Shown: one piece after another, positions 8,622-15,755 of the stretch | Position numbering within the stretch: the first letter of the stretch is position 1 | How the letters are laid out: each line of letters opens with the position of its first letter | NCBI GenBank assembly: GCA_022846095.1 | Contig: AP025583.1 | Coordinates: 372,001 to 436,000, forward strand | From: Oscillospiraceae bacterium | GTDB lineage: Bacteria > Bacillota > Clostridia > Oscillospirales > Oscillospiraceae | Direction of reading: 5' to 3' | Length of the DNA: 64,000 nt | Made by a program: the position numbers and the translations under genes | The notes under the pieces: model-generated | Seen by the model: the letters and a program-made list of their open reading frames with translations, nothing else | Databases searched by the model: none | Told to the model about the DNA's origin: nothing

Positions 8622-9185
8622 ATGGAAGCCAAGGAATATCTGGAGTTTCTCCACGTGCTGGAGCGGCTCAAATGCAACACCCGCCACTCCTGGACCTCCA
8701 CCGGGCGGCACGAGACGGTGGCCGCCCACGCCTGGCGGCTGGCGGCCATGGCCCTGCTGGCGAAGGACGAGTTTCCCGGCGTGGATATGGACAGGGTGCT
8801 GCGCATGTGCCTTGTCCACGACTTCGGGGAGGCGATCACCGGGGACATCCCGGCCTTTGAGAAGAGCGCGGCGGACGAGGCCGTGGAGGTCCGGGCGGTG
8901 GCGGATATGCTCGCCCCCCTGCCCCACCCCGTGCGCGGGGAGCTGGAGGCCCTCTTCGCCGAAATGGACGCGCTGGAGAGCCCGGAGGCCAGGGTCTACA
9001 AGGCCCTGGACAAGCTGGAGGCGGTCATCCAGCACAACGAGGCCCCCCTGGACACCTGGACGCCCCTGGAGTACGAGCTCAACCGCACCTATGGCGCCGC
9101 CGAGGCCGCCCCCTTCCCCTTCCTGGACGGGGTGCGCGCGTGTATGCGGACGGACACGGAGGAGAAGATCAAGCGCGCACAGTAA
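8622..9185 (+). CDS. HD-domain nucleotidase, YfbR/HDDC2-like
   Basis: The product is 187 residues. RHETVAAHAWR (H36), LVHDFGEAITGDIP (H66-D67, E70) and VYKALDKLEA form the HD_3-type metal site of the 5'-deoxynucleotidase YfbR / HDDC2 group, which dephosphorylates deoxynucleoside monophosphates. Length and motif spacing fit that group well. The ATG has only a G tract as ribosome-binding site, lying inside the 8571-8619 hairpin. The gene ends just before a long bidirectional terminator. Confidence 0.85.
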   Translation: MEAKEYLEFLHVLERLKCNTRHSWTSTGRHETVAAHAWRLAAMALLAKDEFPGVDMDRVLRMCLVHDFGEAITGDIPAFEKSAADEAVEVRAVADMLAPLPHPVRGELEALFAEMDALESPEARVYKALDKLEAVIQHNEAPLDTWTPLEYELNRTYGAAEAAPFPFLDGVRACMRTDTEEKIKRAQ

Positions 9186-9186
9186 A

Positions 9187-9228
9187 GGCAGGAGCGCCGC
9201 GGAAGATTTCTTCCGCGGCGCTCCTGCC
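9187..9228. terminator. Bidirectional terminator
   Basis: A near-perfect stem of about 19 bp (9187-9205 with 9210-9228), with A residues on the left and TTTTT shortly after on the right, lies between the + strand HD gene and the - strand rubrerythrin gene. Confidence 0.85.
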
Positions 9229-9243
9229 GGTTTTTCCGGGGGT

Positions 9244-9837
9244 TTATTCAAAGGGGGCCATCTCCCAGCGGATAAAATAGCCCTGGGGATGCTTGCACAC
9301 GGGGCACACGGCGGGGGCCATGGTGGCGTCGATAATCTGCCCGCAGTTGAGGCACATCCACTTGCACTGCACGTCGGAGACAAAGAGCTTGTCCTGCTCC
9401 AGCAGGTCGGCGAAGCGGCCGAAGCGGTCGCCGTGGGTCTTCTCAATGTCGGCGATGGAGGAGAAAATGTGGGAGATCTCGGGGAACTCCTCCTGCTTGG
9501 CGATCTCGGCGAAGTGGCGGTAGTCGTGGTCCCACTCCTGGTACTCGTTGTGCTGGGCGGCGCGCAGGTGCTGGAGCAGATCGGGGAAAATGTCCACCGG
9601 GTAGGTGCCGTCCACCTTGATGTTCTGGCCGGAGAGCTTCTCCAGCAGGTTGTAGTAGACCTTGGCGTGCTGCTCCTCCTGGCTGGCGGTGAAGGTGAAC
9701 ACGCCCTGGATGACCTGGAGGTTCTTCTTCTTGGCGAGGCCCGCGGCAAAGGTGTAGCGGTTGCGGGCCTGGCTCTCGCCCGCGAAGGCGCGCATCAGGT
9801 TCAGTCTGGTTTCACTCTGATCGAAGGATACGGACAT
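9244..9837 (-). CDS. Rubrerythrin-family protein
   Basis: The 197-residue protein has a ferritin-like di-iron four-helix domain (about 1-145) with E-x-x-H ligand pairs such as ASQEEQHAK, and a C-terminal rubredoxin-type Fe(Cys)4 knuckle (CLNCGQ and CPVCKHPQGYF). Such proteins act as cytoplasmic NAD(P)H-linked peroxidases in anaerobes and reduce hydrogen peroxide. I chose the ATG at 9837 because GGGAGGG sits 7 bases upstream; an ATG seven codons earlier lacks such a site. It is a single gene, consistent with a strict anaerobe that handles oxygen exposure. Confidence 0.93.
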   Translation of the reverse strand: MSVSFDQSETRLNLMRAFAGESQARNRYTFAAGLAKKKNLQVIQGVFTFTASQEEQHAKVYYNLLEKLSGQNIKVDGTYPVDIFPDLLQHLRAAQHNEYQEWDHDYRHFAEIAKQEEFPEISHIFSSIADIEKTHGDRFGRFADLLEQDKLFVSDVQCKWMCLNCGQIIDATMAPAVCPVCKHPQGYFIRWEMAPFE

Positions 9838-9942
9838 GGTAATTCCCTCCCAATTCATGGATGATCAGAGTATGCCCGCCCCCGGCGGCCGGTATTCAAA
9901 AAACACGCTGTTGCAGCTTAGGCGGATAAGGCTCCCGATATT

Positions 9943-10006
9943 GGAGGGGCGATTCGTGAATCGCCCCTCCGGGCCTGGAGCAGCGGGCCGATGAGGGCAT
10001 CGGCCC
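9943..10006. repeat. Two REP-like palindromic repeats
   Basis: Perfect inverted repeats occur at 9943-9955/9958-9970 (13-bp arms, 2-base loop) and 9985-9993/9998-10006 (9-bp arms). The second one, read on the - strand, closely matches the sequence at 47344-47370, and the first has the same GGGGCG...CGCCCC architecture as 17383-17414. They therefore look like copies of a dispersed palindromic repeat family. No gene is visible between 9838 and 10049. Confidence 0.65.
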
Positions 10007-10049
10007 CTACGGCACGGGGATGGAACGGATTGCCGCGGGCCCGCTTATC

Positions 10050-10298
10050 CTATGTACAGTGCTCCAGGGTGTCCTCCACCAGGGCGGAGCCCAGAATCCC
10101 CGCGCCCAGCACCAGCAGCGCCATGGTGCGGGTGTGGTCGGCGTACTCGTAGATCAGCGCCGTGTCCACCGAGTAGCCGCCCGCCCACACCAGCATCACC
10201 AGCGCGGAGGCCAGCAGGGCGCAGCACAGGGCCAGGCAGCGGGTGAGCACGAAGCGGGAGAGCTCCCGCATATTGCCGAGCCATTGAATAAAATGCAC
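10050..10298 (-). CDS. Small two-helix membrane protein
   Basis: The 82-residue hypothetical protein has two hydrophobic segments, about residues 19-41 and 57-76, joined by a short loop with charged residues. The GTG at 10298 is chosen because AGGGGG lies 7 bases upstream, and earlier in-frame codons encode no hydrophobic or conserved sequence. I do not recognise a family. It stands alone between REP-like repeats and an AT-rich intergenic region, so its function is unknown. Confidence 0.55.
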   Translation of the reverse strand: MHFIQWLGNMRELSRFVLTRCLALCCALLASALVMLVWAGGYSVDTALIYEYADHTRTMALLVLGAGILGSALVEDTLEHCT

Positions 10299-10489
10299 GT
10301 GAATTCCCCCTTTTTCAACATCATAACAGGGGATCCCATACCCTTTCAAGGTCAAATAATTACCAGCCGCACAAAAATCGTACGACGGAAACCGACAAAC
10401 TTCGACCGGCTGGACAGATACGGTTTACAGAATGTGGCCTTTGGTAACAGAATACGTAAACGTGTGTCGAAAGGTGCGAAATCTAAGAC
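10299..10489. other. AT-rich intergenic region without a visible gene
   Basis: About 190 bp of lower GC content than the surroundings separates two divergent genes. Apart from the promoter of the rightward gene I see no conserved structure or open frame. Confidence 0.5.
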
Positions 10490-10518
10490 TTTTCAAATTC
10501 TGGAAAATACAATATACT
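10490..10518 (+). promoter_or_regulatory. Promoter of the small DUF6514-like gene
   Basis: TTTTCA (10490-10495), a 17-base spacer and TATACT (10513-10518) lie 37 bp upstream of the start codon. Confidence 0.55.
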
Positions 10519-10555
10519 GTAAAAGCTGTAAAACAAAAAGGGAGGAATACACAAG

Positions 10556-10834
10556 ATGAGGGAACTGCTTGTGGAAACGCGCAAGGAAGAGGGCGCGGAT
10601 GGCAGTGAGTACAGTTTCGACTATTTCGTCCTGGTGGACCAGATGGAAGTAAGCGGCGGCTTTGCCTGCGAGAGCTACGGGGTGAAGGTGGCTCCCGCCG
10701 GACAGGCCGGCGGCGGGGCGCAGGTCCCGAATATTACGACCAGCGTGTCCCGGATCGACGCGCTCATGGAGCTCCTGACCCGCAATTTTGTCACTCCCGC
10801 AACCCTGAACGACGTTGTCGCCGACTGGCTGTAG
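10556..10834 (+). CDS. Small DUF6514-like protein
   Basis: This 92-residue soluble protein has YSFDYFVLVD in its N-terminal third and ends ALMELLTRNFVTPATLNDVVADWL. The layout, a beta-rich start followed by ISRIDALxxLLxxxxVTP, is that of the small DUF6514 proteins of Clostridia. No function is known to me. GGGAGG lies 10 bases before the ATG, and the gene has its own promoter and a strong terminator, so it is a monocistronic unit. Confidence 0.7.
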   Translation: MRELLVETRKEEGADGSEYSFDYFVLVDQMEVSGGFACESYGVKVAPAGQAGGGAQVPNITTSVSRIDALMELLTRNFVTPATLNDVVADWL

Positions 10835-10839
10835 GCGGC

Positions 10840-10878
10840 AGAGGACGGACGCGCACCGCGCGTCCGTCCTCTTTTTTT
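10840..10878 (+). terminator. Intrinsic terminator
   Basis: A 14-bp stem (10840-10853 with 10859-10872) runs directly into seven T residues. Confidence 0.92.
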
Positions 10879-11887
10879 ACGCATGCTCCAGCCAGTGCCG
10901 GGCCGCGGCCGCCCAGGCCGCGGCGTTGTCCCCGCTCTGGGGCCTGGGGGTAACGCCCAGCTCGTCCGCCAGCAGCCGCCCCAGCCGCCGGGAGAAGATC
11001 TCCGCCCCCTCCCGGTTCAGGTGGCCGCCGTCGTAGAGGTGGCGGGCGGGGTCCAGGCCCAGCGGGGCGAAGCAGCCGCTCCAGTCGTACAAAAGCAGGT
11101 CCGCCCCCAGGGCCTCCACGTCGGAACGCGCCCGGGCGTACTCCGCGGCGGTGCGCTGGCTGTAGGTGGGGTTAAACGTAAAGACGGGGGTGATCCCCTC
11201 CGCCCGGCACAGGGCGGCGATTTTGCCCAGCCAGGCCAGGTTGTCGGCGTAGACCTCCTCGGGCTGGGCGCTGGGGGTGACGAAGGGGCCCTGGCCGGTC
11301 TGATCGAACACACCCACGGCGGGGGTGAAGCCCTTGTAGAAGTCGGGCTTGGCGGGGGAAACCGCCCTGCGTATGTCCTCCGGCGTGACCTCCTTCCAGC
11401 GGCTGTGGTAAAAGTAGAGATCCCACAAGAGGCCCAGGCGCAGCCCGGGCTCCGACGCGGTGAAGACCGCCCCCAGCTTGTTGGGGGAGAAGGGCATATA
11501 GCCCACGTTGATCTGGGTAAAGGCCTGGTAGGGCTTGAACCACAGCCCCGAGATCTCCAGCACCACGGCGGAGGGGGACTGGGTACGCAGGGCCTCCTTC
11601 AAATACCAGTAGGTCAGCGCCAGGGTCTGCTCCGAGCCGCCCATCACGTACCCCGTCAGGCCGGTCTCGTCGTAGATGACCGCGGGGTTAATGTCGCAGT
11701 AGGCGTAGGAGCTGCCCAGGTAGAGCACGTCCACGCTCTGCGGCGGCTCGGCCAGGTAGGCGCGCCAGGTGGAGCCGTAGGTGTCGTGGGCCGGGCGCAG
11801 GGCGGCGCCCGCCAGCTGGAGCAGCAGGGCGGCGCAGAGCGCCAGGGCCAGGGCGAAGAGGGGCTCCCTCCGGTTGCGTTTCTTCAT
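10877..11887 (-). CDS. SGNH-like partner of an O-acyltransferase (DltD/AlgJ-like)
   Basis: The 336-residue protein has an N-terminal membrane anchor (about 8-28) and an extracytoplasmic domain. VDVLYLGSSYAYCDINP places a Gly-Ser-Ser at the position of the SGNH nucleophile, and HLYDGGHLNREGAEIFSRRL supplies the C-terminal D-x-x-H pair. This matches the secreted partners (AlgJ/AlgX, PatB, DltD type) that place acyl groups on cell-wall or exopolysaccharides. The ATG at 11887 has GAGGGGGG upstream and lies 11 bp after the MBOAT gene's stop, so the two form one operon. Confidence 0.85.
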   Translation of the reverse strand: MKKRNRREPLFALALALCAALLLQLAGAALRPAHDTYGSTWRAYLAEPPQSVDVLYLGSSYAYCDINPAVIYDETGLTGYVMGGSEQTLALTYWYLKEALRTQSPSAVVLEISGLWFKPYQAFTQINVGYMPFSPNKLGAVFTASEPGLRLGLLWDLYFYHSRWKEVTPEDIRRAVSPAKPDFYKGFTPAVGVFDQTGQGPFVTPSAQPEEVYADNLAWLGKIAALCRAEGITPVFTFNPTYSQRTAAEYARARSDVEALGADLLLYDWSGCFAPLGLDPARHLYDGGHLNREGAEIFSRRLGRLLADELGVTPRPQSGDNAAAWAAAARHWLEHA

Positions 11888-11898
11888 GCCGTCCCCCC

Positions 11899-13347
11899 TC
11901 AGAATTGAAAGTAGATGAAGTTCTGCGCGTCGTAGCCCGCCCCGTAGCTGCCGAAAATCACGGTGGCCAGCAGCAGCCCCAGATAGACGGCCCAACGGGC
12001 AGGGCGGGGGGCGGCCAGGACGCGGGAAATGAGATCCGTGCGCACCGACAGCGCGTCCACGATCAGCAGCGCCAGCAGTCCCAGCACGGCGCACAGCAGC
12101 TCGGCCCTGTCCAGGCCCACGGCGGTGACGGGGTGGGTGAGCAGGGGGCCGGAGAGCATGGCGGAGAACACGTCGAGGGCCCCGGCCACGGAGCCGGCCT
12201 GGAAAAAGACCCAGGCGGCGGTGGAGAGCAGGAAGGTCCAAAGCATCCGCCACAGGGCGGTGGCCGCCCGGCCCTCCCGCAGGCCGATAGCGCCGCGCAG
12301 AGCGTCCCGGGCGGGGGCGGTCAGGGCGCCCGCCACCTGATAGAGGCCGTTCAGCAGCCCCCACACCACGAAGGACAGGGCCGCGCCGTGCCACAGCCCG
12401 CTGACCGCGAAGACTATGAGCACGTTCAAATACTTCCGCCCCGTCCCCTTCCGGGAGCCCCCCAGGGGGATATACAGGTAGTCCCGGAACCAGGAGGACA
12501 GCGAGATGTGCCACCTGCGCCAGAACTCCTGGATGGACTGGGAGAAGTAGGGGGTGCGGAAGTTCTCCCTCAGACGGAAGCCCATCATCCGGGCCGAGCC
12601 CAGGGCCATGTCCGAGTAGGCGGAGAAGTCGCAGTAGATTTGCAGGGAGAAGGCGGCCGCCGCGGCAAAGACCTGGAGCGCGCCGAAGTCGTGGGGGGCG
12701 GCAAAGACGGTGTTCACCGCCACGGCCAGACGGTCGGCCAGGACCAGCTTTTTAAAGGCCCCCCACAGGAAGCGCAGCAGCCCGGCCCGCAGATCGCCGT
12801 AGCAAAAGGGGTGCTCCTCCTCAAATTGGGGCGCCAGATCCCCCGCCCGGTTGATGGGGCCGGAGAGCAGGGAGGGGAAGAAGGACAGGAACAGGGCGTG
12901 GCGCAGGAAGCTGCGCTGGGCGGGAATTTTGCCCCGGTATACGTCCACCGCGTAGCCCACGGCCTGGAACAGGTAGAAGGACAGCCCGGCGGGCAGCAGC
13001 AGATCCAGCACCGGGGCGGAGAAGTCCAGCCCCAGGGCGGCCAGGCCCCGCCCGGCCAGGGAAATTGCAAAGTTGAGGTACTTGAAGACCACCAGCAGGC
13101 CCAGGTTCAGCGCCGCGCACAGCGCCAGCGGGCCCTTTTTGCGCCCCCTGCCCTCCAGAACCAGACCCGTCACGTAGGTGGAGCAGACTGCGAAGAGGAG
13201 AAAGACCAGATAGATGGGCTTGGCGCACAGGTAAAAAAACCAGCTGGCCGCCAGCAGCCAGGGGTTTTTGGCCCGGCGGGGCAGCAGGAAATAGACCAGC
13301 GCGGTGCAGGGGAAGAAGAGCAGGTAGGCGGGGGAGAGGAAGCTCAC
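11899..13347 (-). CDS. MBOAT-family membrane O-acyltransferase
   Basis: This 482-residue polytopic membrane protein passes acyl groups across the membrane for polysaccharide or teichoic acid O-acylation. Signatures are QIYCDFSAYSDMALGSARMMGF, IQEFWRRWHISLSSWFRDY and the catalytic histidine in SGLWHGAALSF. There are about ten to twelve hydrophobic segments. Its neighbour downstream is the SGNH-type partner, the usual AlgI/AlgJ-like pairing. The acceptor polymer cannot be read from the sequence, and no capsule genes lie in view. A promoter is visible at 13381-13409. Confidence 0.93.
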   Translation of the reverse strand: MSFLSPAYLLFFPCTALVYFLLPRRAKNPWLLAASWFFYLCAKPIYLVFLLFAVCSTYVTGLVLEGRGRKKGPLALCAALNLGLLVVFKYLNFAISLAGRGLAALGLDFSAPVLDLLLPAGLSFYLFQAVGYAVDVYRGKIPAQRSFLRHALFLSFFPSLLSGPINRAGDLAPQFEEEHPFCYGDLRAGLLRFLWGAFKKLVLADRLAVAVNTVFAAPHDFGALQVFAAAAAFSLQIYCDFSAYSDMALGSARMMGFRLRENFRTPYFSQSIQEFWRRWHISLSSWFRDYLYIPLGGSRKGTGRKYLNVLIVFAVSGLWHGAALSFVVWGLLNGLYQVAGALTAPARDALRGAIGLREGRAATALWRMLWTFLLSTAAWVFFQAGSVAGALDVFSAMLSGPLLTHPVTAVGLDRAELLCAVLGLLALLIVDALSVRTDLISRVLAAPRPARWAVYLGLLLATVIFGSYGAGYDAQNFIYFQF

Positions 13348-13380
13348 GGCGCGGCCCCCTTTCTTGCATAAGATAGGTAC

Positions 13381-13409
13381 ATTTTATCCAATTTTGCCCC
13401 GTAAGTCAA
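13381..13409 (-). promoter_or_regulatory. Promoter of the O-acylation operon
   Basis: On the - strand, TTGACT (13404-13409), a 17-base spacer and TAAAAT (13381-13386) lie 34 bp upstream of the MBOAT start. Confidence 0.75.
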
Positions 13410-13419
13410 ACCTGCCGGA

Positions 13420-13448
13420 TTGACTTTCCCCGCCGTTTTCGTTATCAT
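13420..13448 (+). promoter_or_regulatory. Promoter of the sodium symporter gene
   Basis: TTGACT (13420-13425), a 17-base spacer and TATCAT (13443-13448) lie 50 bp upstream of the start. It diverges from the promoter at 13381-13409. Confidence 0.75.
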
Positions 13449-13498
13449 GATAAAAGTGTGTGTTATGCCTTGCACAGAAGAAGGGAAGGACCGGAGCA

Positions 13499-14911
13499 AT
13501 GAAAGAGAGAGAGACCTTTGCATCCCGGCTGGGCTTTGTGCTCATCTCGGCGGGGTGCGCCATCGGCCTGGGGAACGTGTGGCGGTTCCCCTATATCGTG
13601 GGCCAGTACGGGGGCGCGGCCTTCGTGCTGCTCTACCTGGTGTTCCTGGTGATCATGGGCCTGCCCATCATGGCGATGGAGTTCGCCGTGGGCCGGGCCA
13701 GCCGCCAGAGCATCGCCACCAGCTTCCACACCCTGGAGCCCAAGGGGAGCAAGTGGCATATCTACAGCTGGTTCGGCATGGCGGGCAACTACATGCTCAT
13801 GATGTTCTACACCACCGTGGCCGGCTGGATGATCCTGTACTTTGTAAAAATGGCAAAGGGCGATTTCGTGGGTCTGGACGCCGCGGGCGTGGCGGACGTG
13901 TTTGTGGATCTGACCTCCAACCAGCCGGGGCTGATGCTGGCCTTTATGATCCTGGTGGTGGTGCTGGGCATGGCCGTGTGCGGCCGGGGGCTGCAAAACG
14001 GCGTGGAGAAGATCACCAAGGTCATGATGATCTGCCTGCTTGCCATCCTGGTGGTGCTGGCGGTGCGCTCGGTCACCCTGCCCGGCGCGGCGGCGGGCCT
14101 GGAGTTCTACCTCAAGCCCAATTTCCACAACCTGATGTACGACAACGAGGGCGCCTTCCGCCTGGGCGAGGCGGTTTTCGCCGCCATGGGGCAGGCCTTC
14201 TTCACTCTCTCCCTGGGCATCGGGGCCATGGCCATCTTCGGCAGCTATATCGGCAAGGAGCGGCGCCTGTTCGGCGAGGCCGTGAGCGTGGGCGTCCTGG
14301 ACACCTTCGTGGCCTTCGTGGTGGGGCTGGTCATCTTCCCCTCCGCCTTCGCCTTCGGCGTCACACCCGACTCCGGTCCCTCGCTCATTTTCATCACCCT
14401 GCCCAACGTCTTCAACGCCATGCCCGGCGGGCGGCTGTGGGGCGCGCTCTTCTTCGTGTTCATGTCCTTCGCGGCCATGTCCACCGTCATCGCCGTGTTC
14501 CAGAACATCATCTCCTTCCCCATGGACAAGTGGGGCTGGAGCCACAAAAAGTCGGTGCTGGTGAACCTGGTGGCCATCTTCCTGCTCTCCCTGCCCTGCC
14601 TGCTGGGCTTCAACCTGTGGTCCGGCTTCCGGCCCCTGGGTGGAGATATTCTGGATCTGGAGGACTTCATCCTCTCCAACAACCTGCTCCCCCTGGGCTC
14701 CCTGGTCTACCTGCTCTTCTGCGTGTCCCGGCGGGGCTGGGGCTGGCACAGCTTCCTGGAGGAGGCCAACGCGGGCAAGGGCCTGGCCTTCCCCAAGGGC
14801 ATCCGCTTCTACATGACCTTTATCCTGCCCATCATCGTGTTCTTCATCTTCGTCATGGGCTACTGGCAGAAATTTTACCCGATGGTTGCCGCCGCCATGG
14901 GCTGGCAGTAA
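13499..14911 (+). CDS. Neurotransmitter:sodium symporter family amino-acid transporter
   Basis: This 470-residue LeuT-fold membrane protein has about eleven or twelve helices and would couple Na+ entry to uptake of an amino acid or related amine. The first helices carry the family signature GCAIGLGNVWRFPY (19-32) followed by GQYGGAAF and MEFAVGR, where the Na+ and substrate sites lie. I chose the ATG at 13499 because GGAAGGA precedes it; the upstream in-frame extension is not conserved-looking. It converges on the lysine-fermentation operon and shares its terminator region, so a role in lysine or product transport is an attractive inference without direct evidence. Confidence 0.92.
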   Translation: MKERETFASRLGFVLISAGCAIGLGNVWRFPYIVGQYGGAAFVLLYLVFLVIMGLPIMAMEFAVGRASRQSIATSFHTLEPKGSKWHIYSWFGMAGNYMLMMFYTTVAGWMILYFVKMAKGDFVGLDAAGVADVFVDLTSNQPGLMLAFMILVVVLGMAVCGRGLQNGVEKITKVMMICLLAILVVLAVRSVTLPGAAAGLEFYLKPNFHNLMYDNEGAFRLGEAVFAAMGQAFFTLSLGIGAMAIFGSYIGKERRLFGEAVSVGVLDTFVAFVVGLVIFPSAFAFGVTPDSGPSLIFITLPNVFNAMPGGRLWGALFFVFMSFAAMSTVIAVFQNIISFPMDKWGWSHKKSVLVNLVAIFLLSLPCLLGFNLWSGFRPLGGDILDLEDFILSNNLLPLGSLVYLLFCVSRRGWGWHSFLEEANAGKGLAFPKGIRFYMTFILPIIVFFIFVMGYWQKFYPMVAAAMGWQ

Positions 14912-14921
14912 AAGGCACAAG

Positions 14922-14958
14922 AAAGGGGCGGGAATCCATCGGATTCCCGCCCCTTTTT
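14922..14958. terminator. Bidirectional terminator between symporter and kamE
   Basis: A 16-bp perfect stem (14922-14937 with 14941-14956) with a three-base loop has an A run before and T5 after. Confidence 0.9.
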
Positions 14959-14966
14959 GTATGTCT

Positions 14967-15755
14967 TTACTTGCCCATCCGGCGGACGAGCTCCTTGGAG
15001 GTGAAGGTGGCCACGTCGTCGGCATAGGTGCCGGCGCCGAAGCCCGCGTCGTAGCCCAGCTCCTTGGCCAGGGCGTGGGTCACGCGGGCGCCGCCGCAGC
15101 AGAAGATGTACTTCTCGCGCACGCCCTCGGCCTCGGCCAGCTCGATGAGCTCGGTCAGGTTCTGGATGTGCACGTCCTTCTGGGTGACGGTCTGGGAGAC
15201 CAGCAGCACGTCGGCGTGCAGCTCCTCGGCCTTACGCAAAAACTCCTCGTTGGGGACCTGGCTGCCCAGGTTGTAGGCCTCCACCATCTCGTAGCGCTCC
15301 AGGCCGTAGTGCCCGGCGAAGCCCTTGCGGTTCATGATGGCGTCGATGCCCACGGTGTGGGCGTCGGTGCCGGTGGAGGCGCCCACCACCACCATCTTGC
15401 GGCCCAGGCGCTCCTTGAGGAACTCGTCGGTCTCGCCCATGCTCATGGTCTCGTCGGTGACGGTCTGCACCACGATCTCGTTGTAGTTCACGCTGTGGGT
15501 CACGGAGCCGTAGACCACGTAGAAGGTGAAGGCCTCGTCCAGCTTCTGGCGCAGGGCCACGTTGGGGTCGGCCAGGCCCATCTTCTGGGCCAGCAGCACG
15601 GCCGCGGCCGCGCCCTTGTCGTCGTCCTTGACGGGCAGGGTGAAGGACATCTGCACCTTGCCGTCGTTCATGGTGTCGCCGTAGGGCTTCAGACGGGACA
15701 GGTCCAGGGTGGTGTCCAGGTCCTTATCGCGGATTTGATACAGTCCGGAGCTCAT
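14967..15755 (-). CDS. kamE: Lysine 5,6-aminomutase, beta subunit
   Basis: The 262-residue B12- and PLP-binding subunit moves the terminal amino group of (3S)-beta-lysine to give 3,5-diaminohexanoate. The cobalamin motif D-x-H-x-x-G is DAHTVG at 131-136. H133 is the axial cobalt ligand, and K144 in MNRKG is the lysine that holds PLP in the resting state; both numbers equal those of the Clostridium sticklandii enzyme. The ATG overlaps the kamD stop by 4 bases with AAAGGGGG upstream. It is the last gene of the lysine operon. Confidence 0.97.
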   Translation of the reverse strand: MSSGLYQIRDKDLDTTLDLSRLKPYGDTMNDGKVQMSFTLPVKDDDKGAAAAVLLAQKMGLADPNVALRQKLDEAFTFYVVYGSVTHSVNYNEIVVQTVTDETMSMGETDEFLKERLGRKMVVVGASTGTDAHTVGIDAIMNRKGFAGHYGLERYEMVEAYNLGSQVPNEEFLRKAEELHADVLLVSQTVTQKDVHIQNLTELIELAEAEGVREKYIFCCGGARVTHALAKELGYDAGFGAGTYADDVATFTSKELVRRMGK

